Source: Anthopleura xanthogrammica
Taxonomy: Eukaryota; Cnidaria; Anthozoa; Actiniaria; Actiniidae
Assembly: GCA_964019055.1 (NCBI GenBank)
Contig: OZ025208.1
Location: forward strand, 7,208,039-7,272,038
Length of the DNA: 64,000 nucleotides
Direction: 5' to 3'
Shown: one piece after another, positions 34,863 to 47,783 of the stretch
Numbering within the stretch: the stretch's first letter is position 1
Layout of the letters: each line of letters begins with the position of its first letter
Notes under the pieces: generated by a model
The model's input: only the letters and a program-made list of their open reading frames with translations
Told to the model about the DNA's origin: nothing
The model's database searches: none
Program-made: the position numbers and the translations under genes

Positions 34863-36513
34863 TTTATTGGACACAAAAAACAGTTGAACTAAGAGAGGAT
34901 GACTTTCATGGAATTTTACTAAACAAGGCTATATGTCAATATTACAAGTTTGAAGAATGCATTAATGATTGTCAATTTATCATTGGCAATGCCTCAAATA
35001 CAAGCGTTGCAATTGCTTTGAAGTCCTGTGCTTTCAATCTTATATCAGTTTGCTATTCACAGATAGGTAACCTACACATGACTGAGGAGAGTTTAGGCAT
35101 AGCATTGACTAACATGCTGGAATGTCTTGGACAGGAACAACTTCACACAAAGATTGCCTTATTGAAGAGCAATCTAGCACTGATTAAGGCATCAAATGGA
35201 AAACATGAAGAAGCAAAGAGGTTTATAACCAATGTTATTGAAACATACTAAAACACCATTGGAGAAAAGAGTATTGCCTACAATTTGGCCAAAGTAAATT
35301 GTATTCTTCTTGAGGCAAAATCCATTCAGAATTATGAAACATGCAAAGAAGGATTGAAGAAAGTGAAATCACACCTGGACAGTATTGACAAAAACATCAT
35401 GAGTAAATTAAGAGTAGTTCAAGATACAATTGAAGCCATGGAGAGGAAAATCACCTATAACAATAGTAACAGCTCAATTTGGAAGACTGGATTCATGCAA
35501 ATTCTTGATTATCCTCTTAGCTGGATAGACTCTATACCCTATGACAAAGCGATATTCATTGGTGCAGATGCTCAGGTTTGGGAGTATGTAGAACGAATGA
35601 TAAATACTGAACCATTCAAATATCAGTGGATTGCAATGCCGTGGGTAGGGGAATTTCACAAATCAAAGAACCTTCATCTGCGCTTGCTGAAAAGATATAA
35701 AGAATTCCACTTAGAAGAACATGTACGGCATTTCCTTGATGATCCAACAGCCACTAAAATTAAAAGAGTTTTTTCAATGAAAGACTTTGATCTAAGTAAT
35801 AAGTTCTTTTATTGTGATTTCATTGCTGGAATTACAGAGTTCGCGTTATCCATCAACCAATTCAGTCAAAGTTCCAGAGAGTCAAATCCCCATGATCCAT
35901 CAGTTTCTGCTGTACACAGTCCAAATGTCTGTACATTAGAGAACATCCACGCCTTTTGTCAAAATTTTGTACACATATGCCCAGAACTAGCCATTGTTGA
36001 ACGTTACTTGCTCTCAGAAGGCTTAGCAGTTATTTCCTTTTTAGAAGCCCAAAACTTTGGAAATCATGAAATCAACTTGGCATTCACCAAGGAAATTGCA
36101 TGGCTCAACTTTACAACAAGAGCTACCACATATGGACCTGCTTACATTGGCCACATCAGAAACATGGTTACCCTAAGACCACATGAACTTGATATTGCAC
36201 AGTTGTTGTGGACAGAAAACCACAGAAAAGAAGTTGGACATAGAAGACCACAAGATCAAGCTCTGGAAGCAGAAGTGAACAATTCAGTAAAAAATGACTT
36301 CAAAGCAGGAACTCCTCAGAACATCAAGATAAGAGCAGCATCCACACAGGATCGAGAAAAATGCAACAAGAGCATGCAAGATGAACTTTTCACTTCCAAC
36401 GAGAGCAGGATACACAAACACTTCCTTGATATTGAGCAGATACTGTACTACACTTACGAGCATTATGGAGGAAAGCTTTTAGGAAATTCTTTACCTTAAT
36501 TTCAGCTGCTGTA

Positions 36514-36775
36514 GACAGTCAAAGTTCAAAAGAGTCAAGTCCACATGATCCATCAGCTTCTGATGTAGACAGTCAAAGTTTGAAAGAACCAAGTCCAAAT
36601 TATCCATTAGTTTCTGCTGTTGACAGTCAAGGTTCAAAAGAATCAAGTCTGCATGAGCCATTAGTTTCTGCTGTTGACAGTCAAGGTTCAAAAGAATCAA
36701 GTCCAAATTATCCATTTGTTTCTGCTGTAGACAGTCAAGGTTCAAAAGAGTTACACAGTCTCCATGATTCATCAA
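36514..36775 (+). repeat. 54-bp coding tandem repeat (18 residues), five units
   Basis: GACAGTCAA starts units at 36514, 36568, 36622, 36676 and 36730. Translated units follow VDSQ(G/S)SKESSP-x-(D/Y)P. An earlier isolated half-unit (ESNPHDPSVSAVHSPN) lies near 35880-35930. Confidence 0.85.
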
Positions 36776-37981
36776 AGAAGTTAAACAAAGAAATCCTTAC
36801 AGAAAAACAAAATGGCAAAGAAGCAGTTCAAAAATATCTTAGCATTAAGGTGCTACAAAGGAAGGGTTGGACATATGCAAATCCAAAATCAAAAGAAATA
36901 CTAACTACTTCAAGACCACTGTCAGCAAGGCAGAAAGAATCCTTATTCAAAAGTCAACAACAGCGCCTCCATGAATTAACATCCTTGATTATCAACAGAG
37001 GTTTAAGCAATGAGCTCCAAAGTAGGAGCCTTCCACTGCAGCTTTTAACAAATAGTGGTGAAATTTATTTTTCAAACAAAGCAGATTTACTCAAATACCT
37101 TTATATCAGATATCCATATAGTTTTGTCACTGATGATGTCCTTAAAAAACAAACCAACAATGGTAGTGATGTAGCCTGCATCATAATGGATCAGATGTTC
37201 AAGTTCAAAAGCTTCAGAAAGGGGGGAATGCAACATACAAGGAACTGTGTGAAGAGAAGATAAAGCGCAATATCATACCAGTTTTACATGAATTCAGGAC
37301 ACCAGAAGGAATAACCACTGTTATAGAGGTTTTCGACAGAAGGGCTGATCAAACCAAAAGTGCAACAGAGAAGAAGTGGGGATACAGAGCACCCACTGCA
37401 CTCAACTACAACCCACAGCTGGACACAAATATTAAGGACAGAGTTGGAAACTATGCATCACTTTGGAGGGATCGTGAATATGGAAGAAAGAAAATCATAT
37501 GCACATATGTCAAGATTTTTGAAAACACCAGTAACATCAGTAATGTCCATCTCCCTAACAACAGTCGGCACATCATCATAGGTGGAGAAGATAACAAGAC
37601 CATCGGCTATGAAATTGATGACAGAGGAGATATTGTGCTACTTAATACTGGCATTTTTAAATCCAAACACCCTGAGGCTGACACTGGAGTATTCTATGCT
37701 CTAAAGTGTTTTGCTGAAGCTTATGGATCAACATGTGGTTCAAGCATAATCATTGACTGTCCTGAGACTGACTGCATTACAATACTCCTATACCAATTTA
37801 CTGCCATTCAGTCTTTACTCAATCAGCATGGATTGAAGCTCTTTTGTAGAATGCATGATCAATTGATTGACTCGACTGGGAATAAAGCAAAGCAAGTAAA
37901 GAAAAGAAACAACTTAGAAGAACAGTCAGTGAAGTTGTCAAAGTTCTATGTCAGTTTTAGAAGTCTAGGCCAGAATATAAT

Positions 37982-38421
37982 CACAGGAATAAAAAGGAAA
38001 AAACCATTCAATAGACATGGTATTATCATAAACCATAATGGTTTTTCTGTAAAAACCATTGATAAAAAAAAACACTAATGGTAAAACGAGTTATATTCTT
38101 TAAATACCCATTAAAACTGAATTCCCATTAATGGTTATAGTAAAAACCATTAGTGTATTTTACCAAAAAAACTTGAATGGAAATTGAAAAAAAGTAATGT
38201 ATTTTGCTTCCATCAATTACAATAATGTTTAACTTAAAACACATTAATGTTTTTAAAATGTCAACCATTCATAGCTTTTGCATTTTCCATCAATGGTTTT
38301 CTATTTTACAAAACACATTAATGGGTATTGTTCGATAAAAACCATTGGTGGATTTTTTAATGGTTTATATATATTTTACCATGAAAAAATACCATGCATG
38401 GTTTTTTATTTTTTTCCTGTG
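37982..38421. mobile_element. 440-bp MITE in the PIN-like pseudogene
   Basis: Ends CACAGGAATAAAAAGG and CCTGTG after a matching T-rich run; AAT flanks both sides (37979-37981 and 38422-38424), fitting a 3-bp Harbinger-type duplication. The interior consists of many AACCATTAATGG-type motifs that can pair with each other. It lies between two conserved blocks of the pseudogene. Confidence 0.7.
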
Positions 38422-39061
38422 AATGGATGACAGTAAATTTGTCAGTCTCAAGAGCCCAGTAGAAAGTCTTGGTGCACTAAGTGTCATAACAGGAAATGAC
38501 AAAATTCCATCTTTTCGATCTTGTACCAAAAACCTGGCATTCTCCACATATGAAACCAAGTGTTGTGAGCAAAAGATGACAGATTTAGTTGAAGAAGAAA
38601 GTTGATCATTCGAAAACAATGAACATCGTAAAACCATCTAGAAGAAAGCGATCACAATGATGTACACACACCTTTACAGGACGGAAGTAAGGAAACTTGG
38701 ACTTAACTGGGAACATTTTATTGATGGTGACACTATAAACCTTCCTCTAGCTGCTACGTGATGTAGGAATAAAACACTCGAAGGAGAAGGAATATAATTA
38801 TGTTCCTTCAGATGATGTATTGCTGCATTCTTTCAAAAGGGTAATCTATCAGTGTCTTGAATATGACAGAATATTTACAGCTGAACCAGAATACCTTGAT
38901 CCCACTGAATATGGCTTCACAATTACTGATGGTCTATAATGATACCCACATTGAGCAGCCACACAGATGCACTTCTTGAAACTGATGAGCAATCAACAGA
39001 TTCAGATGATGATGAGCAATTGCAGAGTGATGATGATGATGATGTTGTTGAAGAAGATTAA

Positions 39062-40818
39062 GTTATGTTGTTACTAAAGGTGAGTTCAGAGGATCTATTG
39101 ATAGTAAAAAACCAAGTAACACATGACTTGGAAATTGGTGAATATGATTAACAGCTCCATTTGAACACAGCATTGTCGATAAATATATCCTTTTTAAAAA
39201 AAAATACTGATTTGAAGTATTACTTTCCTTAATCTAAGCAATATTGTACATATATACCCACCTTGAAACAGCAAGACCATCCATGCAATTATTTTATCAA
39301 CTTTCATCCTGACGAAATCGAAGAACAAAATTCAGATGCATTGTTGGTGAGTATAAAAATAATCAATATAACATAAAATATAAATTCACACAAAAAATTG
39401 GGAATACTGAAGTTGAAATTAGTTTCATAAATGCAATACTTTTTACTACTGGTTGTCAACTGTGACGGAAAAGGTACGTTTTGTTATTTAAAATGGCATT
39501 TCACGTTTAAAGAAATTGCATTAAAGTTAGCCATTTCATGCTAAACGTTAAATAATACACTTATGAAGTATTTCTTTTTTTTATTTCAGAAACTTTTGGA
39601 TGTCAGGTTTACAAACTTAGCTTATAAGCTTAATAAGCTTTTGCTATTTTTACCACCCAAGACCGATCGAATTGAGGTGAGACAAATCAAGCACGAAATA
39701 ACATGTATTTAGTAAATATTTGAAGGAGCAAATTGCTTTATCGTCCTAAATTATTATGCATCTATCAGCTTGAATGATAAAATGTCATTTTAACATCATC
39801 CACTCATGATATTTAAGCTTATTTCTTAGCATCTCAAAAATATCTAAAATGAATATTGTGCTTAGACTTGTAAAACGTGAGATTCAGCTTACCTCAATTA
39901 ACTGCATATTTAGAATGGAAATACAACTGTTTTGAGTGGTCAATTCATGACAATTACATCCACAACCGACACAAAAGACATAACTTGAAATAGAAAATCT
40001 AAACGAACGTCCGCCATGTTTGTCCGCCATATTGACGGGTATTGCTATCCCCCGGGCGTGGAGCCGGGCCGAAAAACAATATTACAAACCAGCGGTATTT
40101 CTAGTTAATTACCATATAATACACAGGGCACCCATGTAGTAATATGCATTTTCCGACAATTTCCGAATGACTCATTTTCGGCGAAGTTTACGACGAAGGT
40201 TCGGCACGCCAGTCTGAATTTTTCTTAAATTCAGGAAAACGACTAATTTATAACAATTCAAACCATTCAGCCTTTGTTAAGAAATGTCAAGCGCTTTTCG
40301 TGAGCTTAATGGATTTGAAATTGAGGAATTTCTCGAACCTCGGCATAGAATACGAAACACTCATTTGAGACTTGATGCTCGACTGCCATACCTTTAAAAA
40401 GATTTAAAATGCCTATAAACTCTGATCTGAAATATTCTTAGAACTGATTCTACATCAAGCGATTCTTAGTACTGATTCTACATAAATTGAATAGTAGAAT
40501 GTTAAAGTATTTCTTGATTCGCAAATTGAGTGTTGAGTCCCAGGGGTGGACAGTCATGTCCAATACTGTCGACCTGATACGGATCGTCAGTGAAGCTCAC
40601 GATCCGTACGGTTCGTGAAACTCATTTGTATGCATAAACCAAGCATATTATTATCTATGACTATGTACAACGTTTTACGGTAATCCTGTGTAAAGTGTTT
40701 ATGGTCACCCTGTGGTAAATCAGATGATCCCTAACACACATCGTTCACCATTCGTACGATCCGTGCATCTAATTATCATTTCGTACTTTTCGTGCAATCC
40801 GTGAATCATTCGGTAAAA
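39062..40818. other. Gene-free region
   Basis: No ORF supported. Short CpG-bearing patches (GTCCGCCATGTTTGTCCGCC near 40009; CCCCCGGGCGTGGAGCCGGG near 40050) and a cluster of ATCCGTACG/TTCGTACG motifs at 40575-40810 stand out, without a recognised role. Confidence 0.4.
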
Positions 40819-41577
40819 ATCGTGATCATCTCACATCAAAATCACAAGAAACCATTCAAAATAATATATGAATTGCGTCGTTTTCAAAACCTAATCTATC
40901 GTAATAGACCTCGCTCGAATATCAACACAAGAATCGTGATCATCTCACATCAAAATCACAAGAAACCATTCAAAATAATATATGAATTGCGTCGTTTTCA
41001 AAAGCTAATCTATCGTAATAGAACTCGCTCGAATATCAACACAAGAATAATTAATCGTGATCATCTCACATCAAAATCACAAGAAACCATTCAAAATAGT
41101 ATATGAATTGCGTCGTTTTCAAAAGCTAATCTATCGTAATAGACCTCGCTCGAATATCAACACAAGAATCGTGATCATCTCACATCAAAATCACAAGAAA
41201 CCATTCAAAATAGTATATGAATTGCGTCGTTTTCAAAAGCTAATCTATCGTAATAGACCTCGCTCGAATATCAACACAAGAATCGTGATCATCTCACATC
41301 AAAATCACAAGAAACCATTCAAAATAATATATGAATTGCGTCGTTTTCAAAAGCTAATCTATCGTAATAGACCTCGCTCGAATATCAACACAACTATATA
41401 TCACAGTGGATCATTGGGACAAGAAACCATTCAAAATAGTATAGACCTCGCTCGAATATCAACACAACTATATATCACAGTGGATCATTGGGACAAGAAA
41501 CCATTCAAAATATAGTATAGACCTCGCTCGAATATCAACACAACTATCACAGTGGATCATTGGGACAAGAATCAACG
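40819..41577. repeat. 114-bp tandem array with derived short units
   Basis: ATCGTGATCATCTCACATC begins units at 40819, 40933, 41054, 41168 and 41282 (114 bp each, one with a 7-bp insert). From 41396 to 41577 three shortened units fuse TATATCACAGTGGATCATTG with the end of the long unit. Because 114 is divisible by 3 the array stays open in several frames; those ORFs are by-products. Confidence 0.92.
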
Positions 41578-42870
41578 TAAATTTATGACTCACGGCTCAC
41601 GGTTGTATTGGTTTTTCAGATCTCATTTAATTCGTGACGTTAACAAACATTTCCTTATAACTATATACTGAAGAAAAGGACAACTTCTCGTTTAAACAAG
41701 ACAGGGTATAAATAGCCTTAATTTCTAATAATCCTATCGTTTTAAAATAGATGAAAAGACTTGACATTTGAACATTTTCCTTGAACATAACAAAACAAAG
41801 AATTGGTGGATCAAGGGATTATAAGTACTGGTGAACCATAGAAGTTTTAGCCAAATATTATGTCAAATAGCAAACAAGTTTAAAATCTTGGATAGCATAG
41901 TCTAAATGAATTGATAATGGACTACTACTGGCTTAACATTTCAAGGCTCATAACAAATCCCCCACATTTATCCTTGTAACCCCACCTTGTCCCGGGGTGG
42001 GGAAGGGGTTGGGGTTCATATTGACTCACGCATTACATAAACTAATATATCAGTTTCAGTAGAATGAAGTTCCCATCCACAAGGCGTGTGCTGTGTAGGG
42101 GAGTCCAGGGGATTTTTTTTAATTTATAAGCTCTCTAAAAATCTCTTTACAGTTTTCTTACCCAAAATATAACAATAAAAGACCTCTTTATGTACAGTAT
42201 TGGACAACCCTCGGGGTGGAGGGGGATTCAAATTTACTTTCCGTTGATTTGCACTTTAATTTTACTATATGACAGTCGAGCGTGAAGTGTACACGGCTAC
42301 ATAGTTCCCAGTCCCGACCGAGCAATGTGAAATAAGAAGGTCACGTGACAACCCCATGTAACTTGAAAATCGTGTGGAGATTTCTTAGGCGAAAGAAGAA
42401 AACCAGCGAAGTAAAAACTCACAAAAACATGCTTCTGTTGAAGTTCTCCTGATGAACAGAAGGATATCCGACGGCTGTTTATTCCTGGAAAACTTTGTTT
42501 TTCAAATTCAAGATCACATAGCTCAACAATGACGATTTGCCTTGGTTGAAGCGAAAAAAAGGCTTTGAAAACTTATTAATCTTTACAACAACGAGTCTCA
42601 AGTCAAGACAAGCAGATAAGTCACAATTGTAAATTATCAACTCGAACTTCCTTAAAATGACTAGAATGTGCTGTTTTTAGCACAGCTTTAGCTTTTTATA
42701 TATTTTAGAAAAAGGCTTTAAGTCACACTTTCCGTTGTTTCTTTTTATTATTTAAGCTTAAGCTTATTAAATCTTGTGCCCCGTACGTGATGAAGCACCC
42801 GCTCATACGATGAACAAACAAACTTATACAGATTTTTCAGTAAATTTCTTAGGCCATATGATAAACAAAT
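41578..42870. other. Gene-free region
   Basis: No gene or element identified. 41980-42240 is locally GC-rich (GGGGTGGGGAAGGGGTTGGG). Confidence 0.4.
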
Positions 42871-43028
42871 AATAGCATGGTTTGTTCGTGATATTTGGCA
42901 TAAATACCACTCATGATATTTCAAAATTGTAATAATTTCACTCGCCGAGGACGCCTCGTGAAATTACAACAATTTTGAAATATCATGAGTGGTATTTATG
43001 CCAAATATCACGAACAAACCATGCTATT
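42871..43028. mobile_element. 158-bp foldback element
   Basis: Two arms of about 75 bp, from AATAGCATGGTTTGTTCGTG to its complement, are close to perfect and separated by a few bases near GCCGAGGACGCC. It can form a long hairpin. It sits at the left edge of peptide-locus copy B. Confidence 0.9.
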
Positions 43029-44060
43029 CCCTATACAAATCAAGAAAAGAAACATTACTTACTAATAAATTCCAACCGTTGTTTTTAAAACAATTCACTC
43101 GTTTTCACCAGCCCTTCTATTGTCTACCGGGCTTGTTGCGTTGTTCTGCTCGAATATAAGGTCAGAAATATATGTACAGATATAACGACAATAACATTAT
43201 GACGTCATCAACCTTCAGGTCAATGGCGTTGACTGATGGATGTGTACGGGTGGGTCCACAGGCAGCCCAAGCTTGGAATTCCTAAATTTAGCATAAAATA
43301 TCAGTAATAAAATACGTGTAGTCTATCCGAACCTTCCAATCCGCTACTGACTCTGAAGAAGTTTGCATATTATCTAAACCTGGAAGTAGCGAAAACATGT
43401 AAAGATTTTTGGGAAAAACATAAATTTCGCGTCTTTTTGAGTGTTCAACAGCCTCAGTCGTGTTTTATAAGAAAACAGAACATAGCCAATCCTGATCTTT
43501 TTGCTTTATCTAATAGATTTTGTCGAAAAAAGTGAGAAAAATCCACAAAAAGTATGTTGTTTTTGATCGCGCGCACACACGTCTACGCCATCAAAAAATT
43601 AAAAACCAAACGAATTTGGATGCTAAAAATAGCTCAACCGGGAATTCACATCTCGCGCGTTTCCCTCTCTTATTTGTGCTCTCTTGTTAAACAGTATAGT
43701 TTGTTAAAACATTTATTGAATTTCCATTTTTCGCTTTACAAGATGACAAAAAGCCAGATAATTCAAAATTTTAACAAACAAGCATTGTTTTGTATACACG
43801 GAGAGTTTTTCCAGTAATTACCCCTTAACAAGCAAATGATAAATGATTAAAGCCAAGGTGATCAAAAGTATCGGTTAACAAACTGAACTGTGCTACCTAA
43901 TAATCAAGTTTTATCAAGGCTTAACTCAAATGCCAGTCTGACTTACAGAATACAATAAATGCAATATCAAAGTAGTCAATACCATTACGTATATTGACTA
44001 CACTACAAAAGAAGCTCAGGATCCCCCTAGGGGGGAGGGGGCTGCGTCATGACGTGGACT
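43029..44060. repeat. Peptide-locus repeat, copy B
   Basis: Closely matches copies A and C, without the foldback MITE of copy A. Lacks the TTTGATTG(G/T)TGCAGA stretch present in A and C near the GTGTACG site. Confidence 0.85.
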
Positions 44061-44318
44061 TCAAGGTGTTGGAGCAAAGCCAGCAGCTATGCAGGCCACC
44101 ATGCAAACTCCTTGTGCAGCATTGCAGGCCGCGATGGCGGCCGGTACAGCAGCTCCACCAGTAGTCACACCAGCAGTTCCTCCAGCACCGGCGCAACAGG
44201 CAACCCAGACTGCGTTACACCCCGTTTGACAGATACCATAAGCAGCCGGGCCAGCATCACTATCTTGAGGCTGCATGATAAGGATCACCACGACAGCTAG
44301 GATAAACTGAATCTTCAT
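44061..44318 (-). CDS. Secreted cysteine-rich peptide precursor, copy B
   Basis: 85 residues, same length as copies A and C. Signal peptide MKIQFILAVVVILIMQPQDS then DAG; mature region starts PAAYGICQTGCNAVWVACC. Six cysteines are kept in the CxxxC, CC, C, CxxxC frame except that the final Cys of copy C is Phe here (GFAPTP). Changes against copy C include ILAC to IAAC and VAAG to IAAG, all conservative. The reading frame is uninterrupted. The plus-strand ORF opposite it is not retained consistently and has no protein features. Confidence 0.8.
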   Translation of the reverse strand: MKIQFILAVVVILIMQPQDSDAGPAAYGICQTGCNAVWVACCAGAGGTAGVTTGGAAVPAAIAACNAAQGVCMVACIAAGFAPTP

Positions 44319-46358
44319 GTCGTACTTTCAACCTGATCTCAATATCTAATGGAAATAATAAAGATATTGTTGCTAAGAAAAGTTATAAACTAAAATGAAA
44401 AATTCTCTAAAAAATACTGATAATAAAATATCATATTCCTAATTAGAGTTTCGGGTGCTTTTTCGATAACTTGGGCCTCGTTTGCTTTACAAAATCCGAA
44501 GCCATTACCAGCTTGGAGCCGACAAAATAGCGTGATTTCCAAGAACTACCTGTAATGTTGTTCAAACAATGGCTTAGACGAAAGGCGCGGCTTCAATACT
44601 GTTTTTTTCTTCTTTCCTTCTTCTTTTCGCTTTCCTTCCCATTTGCAAGAAGCCTAACCTTATATTATGTGGTAACGAATGACCACAGGGCAAATAAATT
44701 GATCATGAAGCCACGTACAACCGACTCAGAAAATTATCTTCTTAAAACGAGCAAACAAATAGACTCGCTACACACATGTAAAAATGCAACAGCATGCAGA
44801 AGCAAGTAGAAATTTTTTATAATACTACTAATAATAAATCTTTATTTACTGTGGGTAAAAAAATACAGCAAGAAATATACTGAGATGGTTTCCAATTTGG
44901 CCCACGACTAAAATATACAATGATAATAATAAGACAACAATAACTAATAATTACAATAAAAACACATGCGAATAGAAAAAGCTACTGAAATAGAAAGAGC
45001 TAGGAAAAAAATAAAAAAATAAAAAAATAAATACACTATCTTATTATAGGAAATTAACTTATCGCGAATTTCAAAAAATAGCGTTAATTTAAGTCGTGTT
45101 CATTTCTTTTAATGTTAATTTCCATATCATTAATAAAGTGGAACGTTAATTTTCACGATATCAATTTCTAGTAATATTATATTGACTCTTTTTTGAAAAA
45201 TGATTTATCTTAAAATTTAACATTACAGCTAGTCACTTAATAACAACAACATTTCGGTTTTTGTCGGAAATTATATTTTCGTTTTTCATTCTACAAGCTC
45301 TTCATTTTCACTTTCAGATGAGTTATCTTTGTTATCACAGACACTCTACCTTTGAATTGAAATTTTGCAATCGTATTTGGTATTGATGATAGCACTTTCC
45401 CTGGTCTATGAATCCAGTTTCGGCGGCTTACACATAAAAAATCGTTCAAAATTACACGAATAACTGTATCATTATGAATATCATATATTAAACAATCCTA
45501 AATCAAGCAATTGGTATCATTACTTACGTTTTTTTGAAAATTCAACTGTACGTAGTATAGCTCTGTAAGACTATGTGAACTAATCAGGAATATGACAGTA
45601 TAGAAGTTATAGTCAATACCACTAGTCGACGTGGCTTTGTTTGATTGGTGCAAACGGATGGTTTAGAAAACTAAATAAATTATTCATGTCCTCGTCTAAC
45701 GAGACCTGAAATTTCAATATTCGTCTGCATAATATAACGAAGATCTAGCCATTATTTTAGCTCTATTCACCACTTTCACATCCCCCATAAAACTTTGTAT
45801 TTTTAGGGCGGCAACTAGAAAGAACATTATTCGAAAATTCAAAACTGATTCTTTTGTATAAGCTTCCCAGGAGTTACAGAAAAGAGTTATTAGTTTGTTA
45901 AAACATTTATCGGATTTCCATTTTTCGCTTTAAAAGATGAAAAAAGATATGATTTTGAGTTTTAGCGACTTAATGAAAATGTCTATCAGTGGTAGCAATT
46001 CCGAGAAATTGTCAATTGCTCGCTGTATTTCCAAGAAATTATTAACCTATTACCAAACAACTGCAACTACTTTCTGTAGCTCAACGGATACTACATTCTT
46101 ATTTATTGAATTTTTATTGAATTTTATTGATAATCTTGAATTCAGCTTTAGTACAGAATTTGGAACTCCAAAGTGAACTTTGCCTTTGTTATTCGATCGT
46201 TGGACCTTGAGGACCTTGAGCATACGGTAGTTCGTGAAAAAGGCGAAGCTTCGGATATTTACATTTACAAAAGAGAGAATGAAGAATTGAGAACATTTTT
46301 GTCAGCTTTAAAAATATAGAATTAAAGATTTTAACCGAAACTGCTCAGTGAAACATAG
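44319..46358. repeat. Peptide-locus flank, copy B, with element-free reference sites
   Basis: 44360-44810 matches 51541-51884 joined to 55881-55975, giving the empty site for the Harbinger-type element (44716-44728, GCCACGTACAACC). 44930-45290 matches 58802-59175, giving the empty site for the insertion at 56178 (44944-44960). 45395-46320 shares blocks with 21945, 59850 and 63435. No gene; the ORFs at 44555 and 45937 show no protein features. Confidence 0.75.
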
Positions 46359-47492
46359 CACTTTCACTTTTCGTCCCCGAATAGGCTTACACATACAAAT
46401 CAAGAAAAGAAACATTACTTACTAATAAATTCCAACCGTTGTTTTTAAAACAATTCACTCGTTTTCACCCGTCCTTCTATGGTCTCCTAGCTTGTTGTGT
46501 TGTTCTGCTCGAATATACGGTCAGAAATATATGTACAGATATAACGACAATAACATTATGACGTCATCAACCTTCAGGTCAATGGCGTTGTTTGATTGGT
46601 GCAGACTGATGGATGTGTACGAGTGGGTCCACAGGCAGCCCAAGCTTGGAATTCCTAAATTTAGCATAAAATATCAGTAATTAAATACGTGTAGTCTATC
46701 CGAAACTTCCAATCCGCTACTGACTCTGAAGAAGTTTGCTTATTATCCAAACCTGGAAGTAGCGAAAACATGTAAAGATTTTTTGGGAAAAACATAAATT
46801 TCGCGTCTTTTTGAGTGTTCAACAGCCTCAGTCGTGTTTTATCAGAGAACAGAACATAGCCAATCCTGATCTTTTTGCTTTATCTAATAGATTTTGTCGA
46901 AAACTGTGAGAAAAATCGACGAAAAATATGTTGTTTTTGAGCGCGCGCGCACACGTCTACGCCCCCCCCCCCCCGGGCCCGGGTCTAGGCCATCAAAAAA
47001 ATTTTAAAAATCAAACGAATTTGGATGCTAAAAATAGCCCAACCGGGAATTCACATCGCGCGCGTTTCCCTCTCTTATTTGTGCTCTCTTGTTAAACAGT
47101 ATAGTTTGTTAAAACATTTATTGAATTTCCATTTTTCGCTTTACAAGATGACAAAAAGCCAGCGAATTCAAAATTCACAAAAACTTTTAACAAACAAGCA
47201 ATATTTTGTATACACGGAGCGTTTTCCCAGTAATCACCCCTTACAATTAACAAGCAAATGATAAATGATTAAAGCCAAGGTGATCAAAAGTATTGGTTAA
47301 CAAACTGAACTGTACTACCTAATAATCAAGTTTTATCAAGGCTTAACTCAAATGCCAGTCTGACTTATAGAATACAATAAATGCAATATCAAAGTAGTCA
47401 ATACCATTTTAAAGTATATTGAATACACTACAAAAGAAGCTCAGGATCCTCCTAAGGGGGGGGGGGGGGGGGGCTGCGTCATGATGTGGACT
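46359..47492. repeat. Peptide-locus repeat, copy C
   Basis: Closely matches copies A and B. A C-run followed by GGGCCCGGGTC (46965-46990) and a G-run near 47456 are copy-specific expansions. Confidence 0.85.
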
Positions 47493-47750
47493 TCAAGGTG
47501 TTGGAGAACAGCCAGCAGCTACGCAAGCCACCATGCAAACTCCTTGTGCAGCATTGCAGGCCAAGATGGCGGCCGGTACAGCAGCTCCACCAGTGGTCAC
47601 ACCAGCAGTTCCTCCAGCAGCGGCGCAACAGGCAACCCAGACTGCGTTACAGCCAGTTTGACAGATACCATAAGCAAGAAGACCAGCATCACTATCTTGA
47701 GGCTGCATGGAAAGGAACACCAACACGCCAACAAGGAGCAAAATCTTCAT
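47493..47750 (-). CDS. Secreted cysteine-rich peptide precursor, copy C
   Basis: 85 residues and the copy with the fullest cysteine set. Signal peptide MKILLLVGVLVFLSMQPQDS then DAG. The mature part has CQTGC, then ACC after NAVWV, an Ala/Gly/Thr linker (GGTAGVTTGG), ILACNAAQGVC, MVACVAAGC and terminal SPTP, seven cysteines in all with one possibly free or pairing between chains. The mature chain is about 62 residues and neutral to weakly charged. Cellular role unknown: extracellular, egg-coat, mucus or defence roles would all be guesses. Confidence 0.8.
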   Translation of the reverse strand: MKILLLVGVLVFLSMQPQDSDAGLLAYGICQTGCNAVWVACCAAAGGTAGVTTGGAAVPAAILACNAAQGVCMVACVAAGCSPTP

Positions 47751-47783
47751 GTCGTACTTTCAACCTGATCTCAATATCAAATG

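Larger units (their letters stand above)
32750..39061 (+). pseudogene. Decayed large gene: F-box-like, helical/repeat region and PIN-like C-terminus
   Basis: Coding similarity continues in changing frames over about 6 kb. Segments: 32766-33050 (N-terminal, TRFICEKDYMQWYNFHQRR); 33040-33945 with an F-box-like helix (LCFYLDLDALLSLKSTSRKL) and an EF-hand-like loop (DIDKDGICLEEM, lacking the last acidic ligand); 34004-34840; 34870-36499 with TPR-like helices, an in-frame TAA at 35249, and a long helical region; 36500-36775 with an 18-residue repeat; 36776-37263; 37264-38080 with ADTGVFYALKCFAEAYGS and DCPETDCITILLYQF; after a MITE, ALSVITGNDKIPSFRS near 38475; and an acidic tail ending at 39059-39061. 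The ADT...SPDTD...TGxD order recalls a PIN/FEN-like protein family expanded in cnidarians (recollection). At least five frameshifts plus one stop make it inactive. Confidence 0.65.

Noticed and set aside
40792..41515. ORFs of 104 and 152 residues over the 114-bp array
   Set aside because: The unit length is divisible by 3, so frames stay open by arithmetic. Several frames are open and no start or domain is supported.
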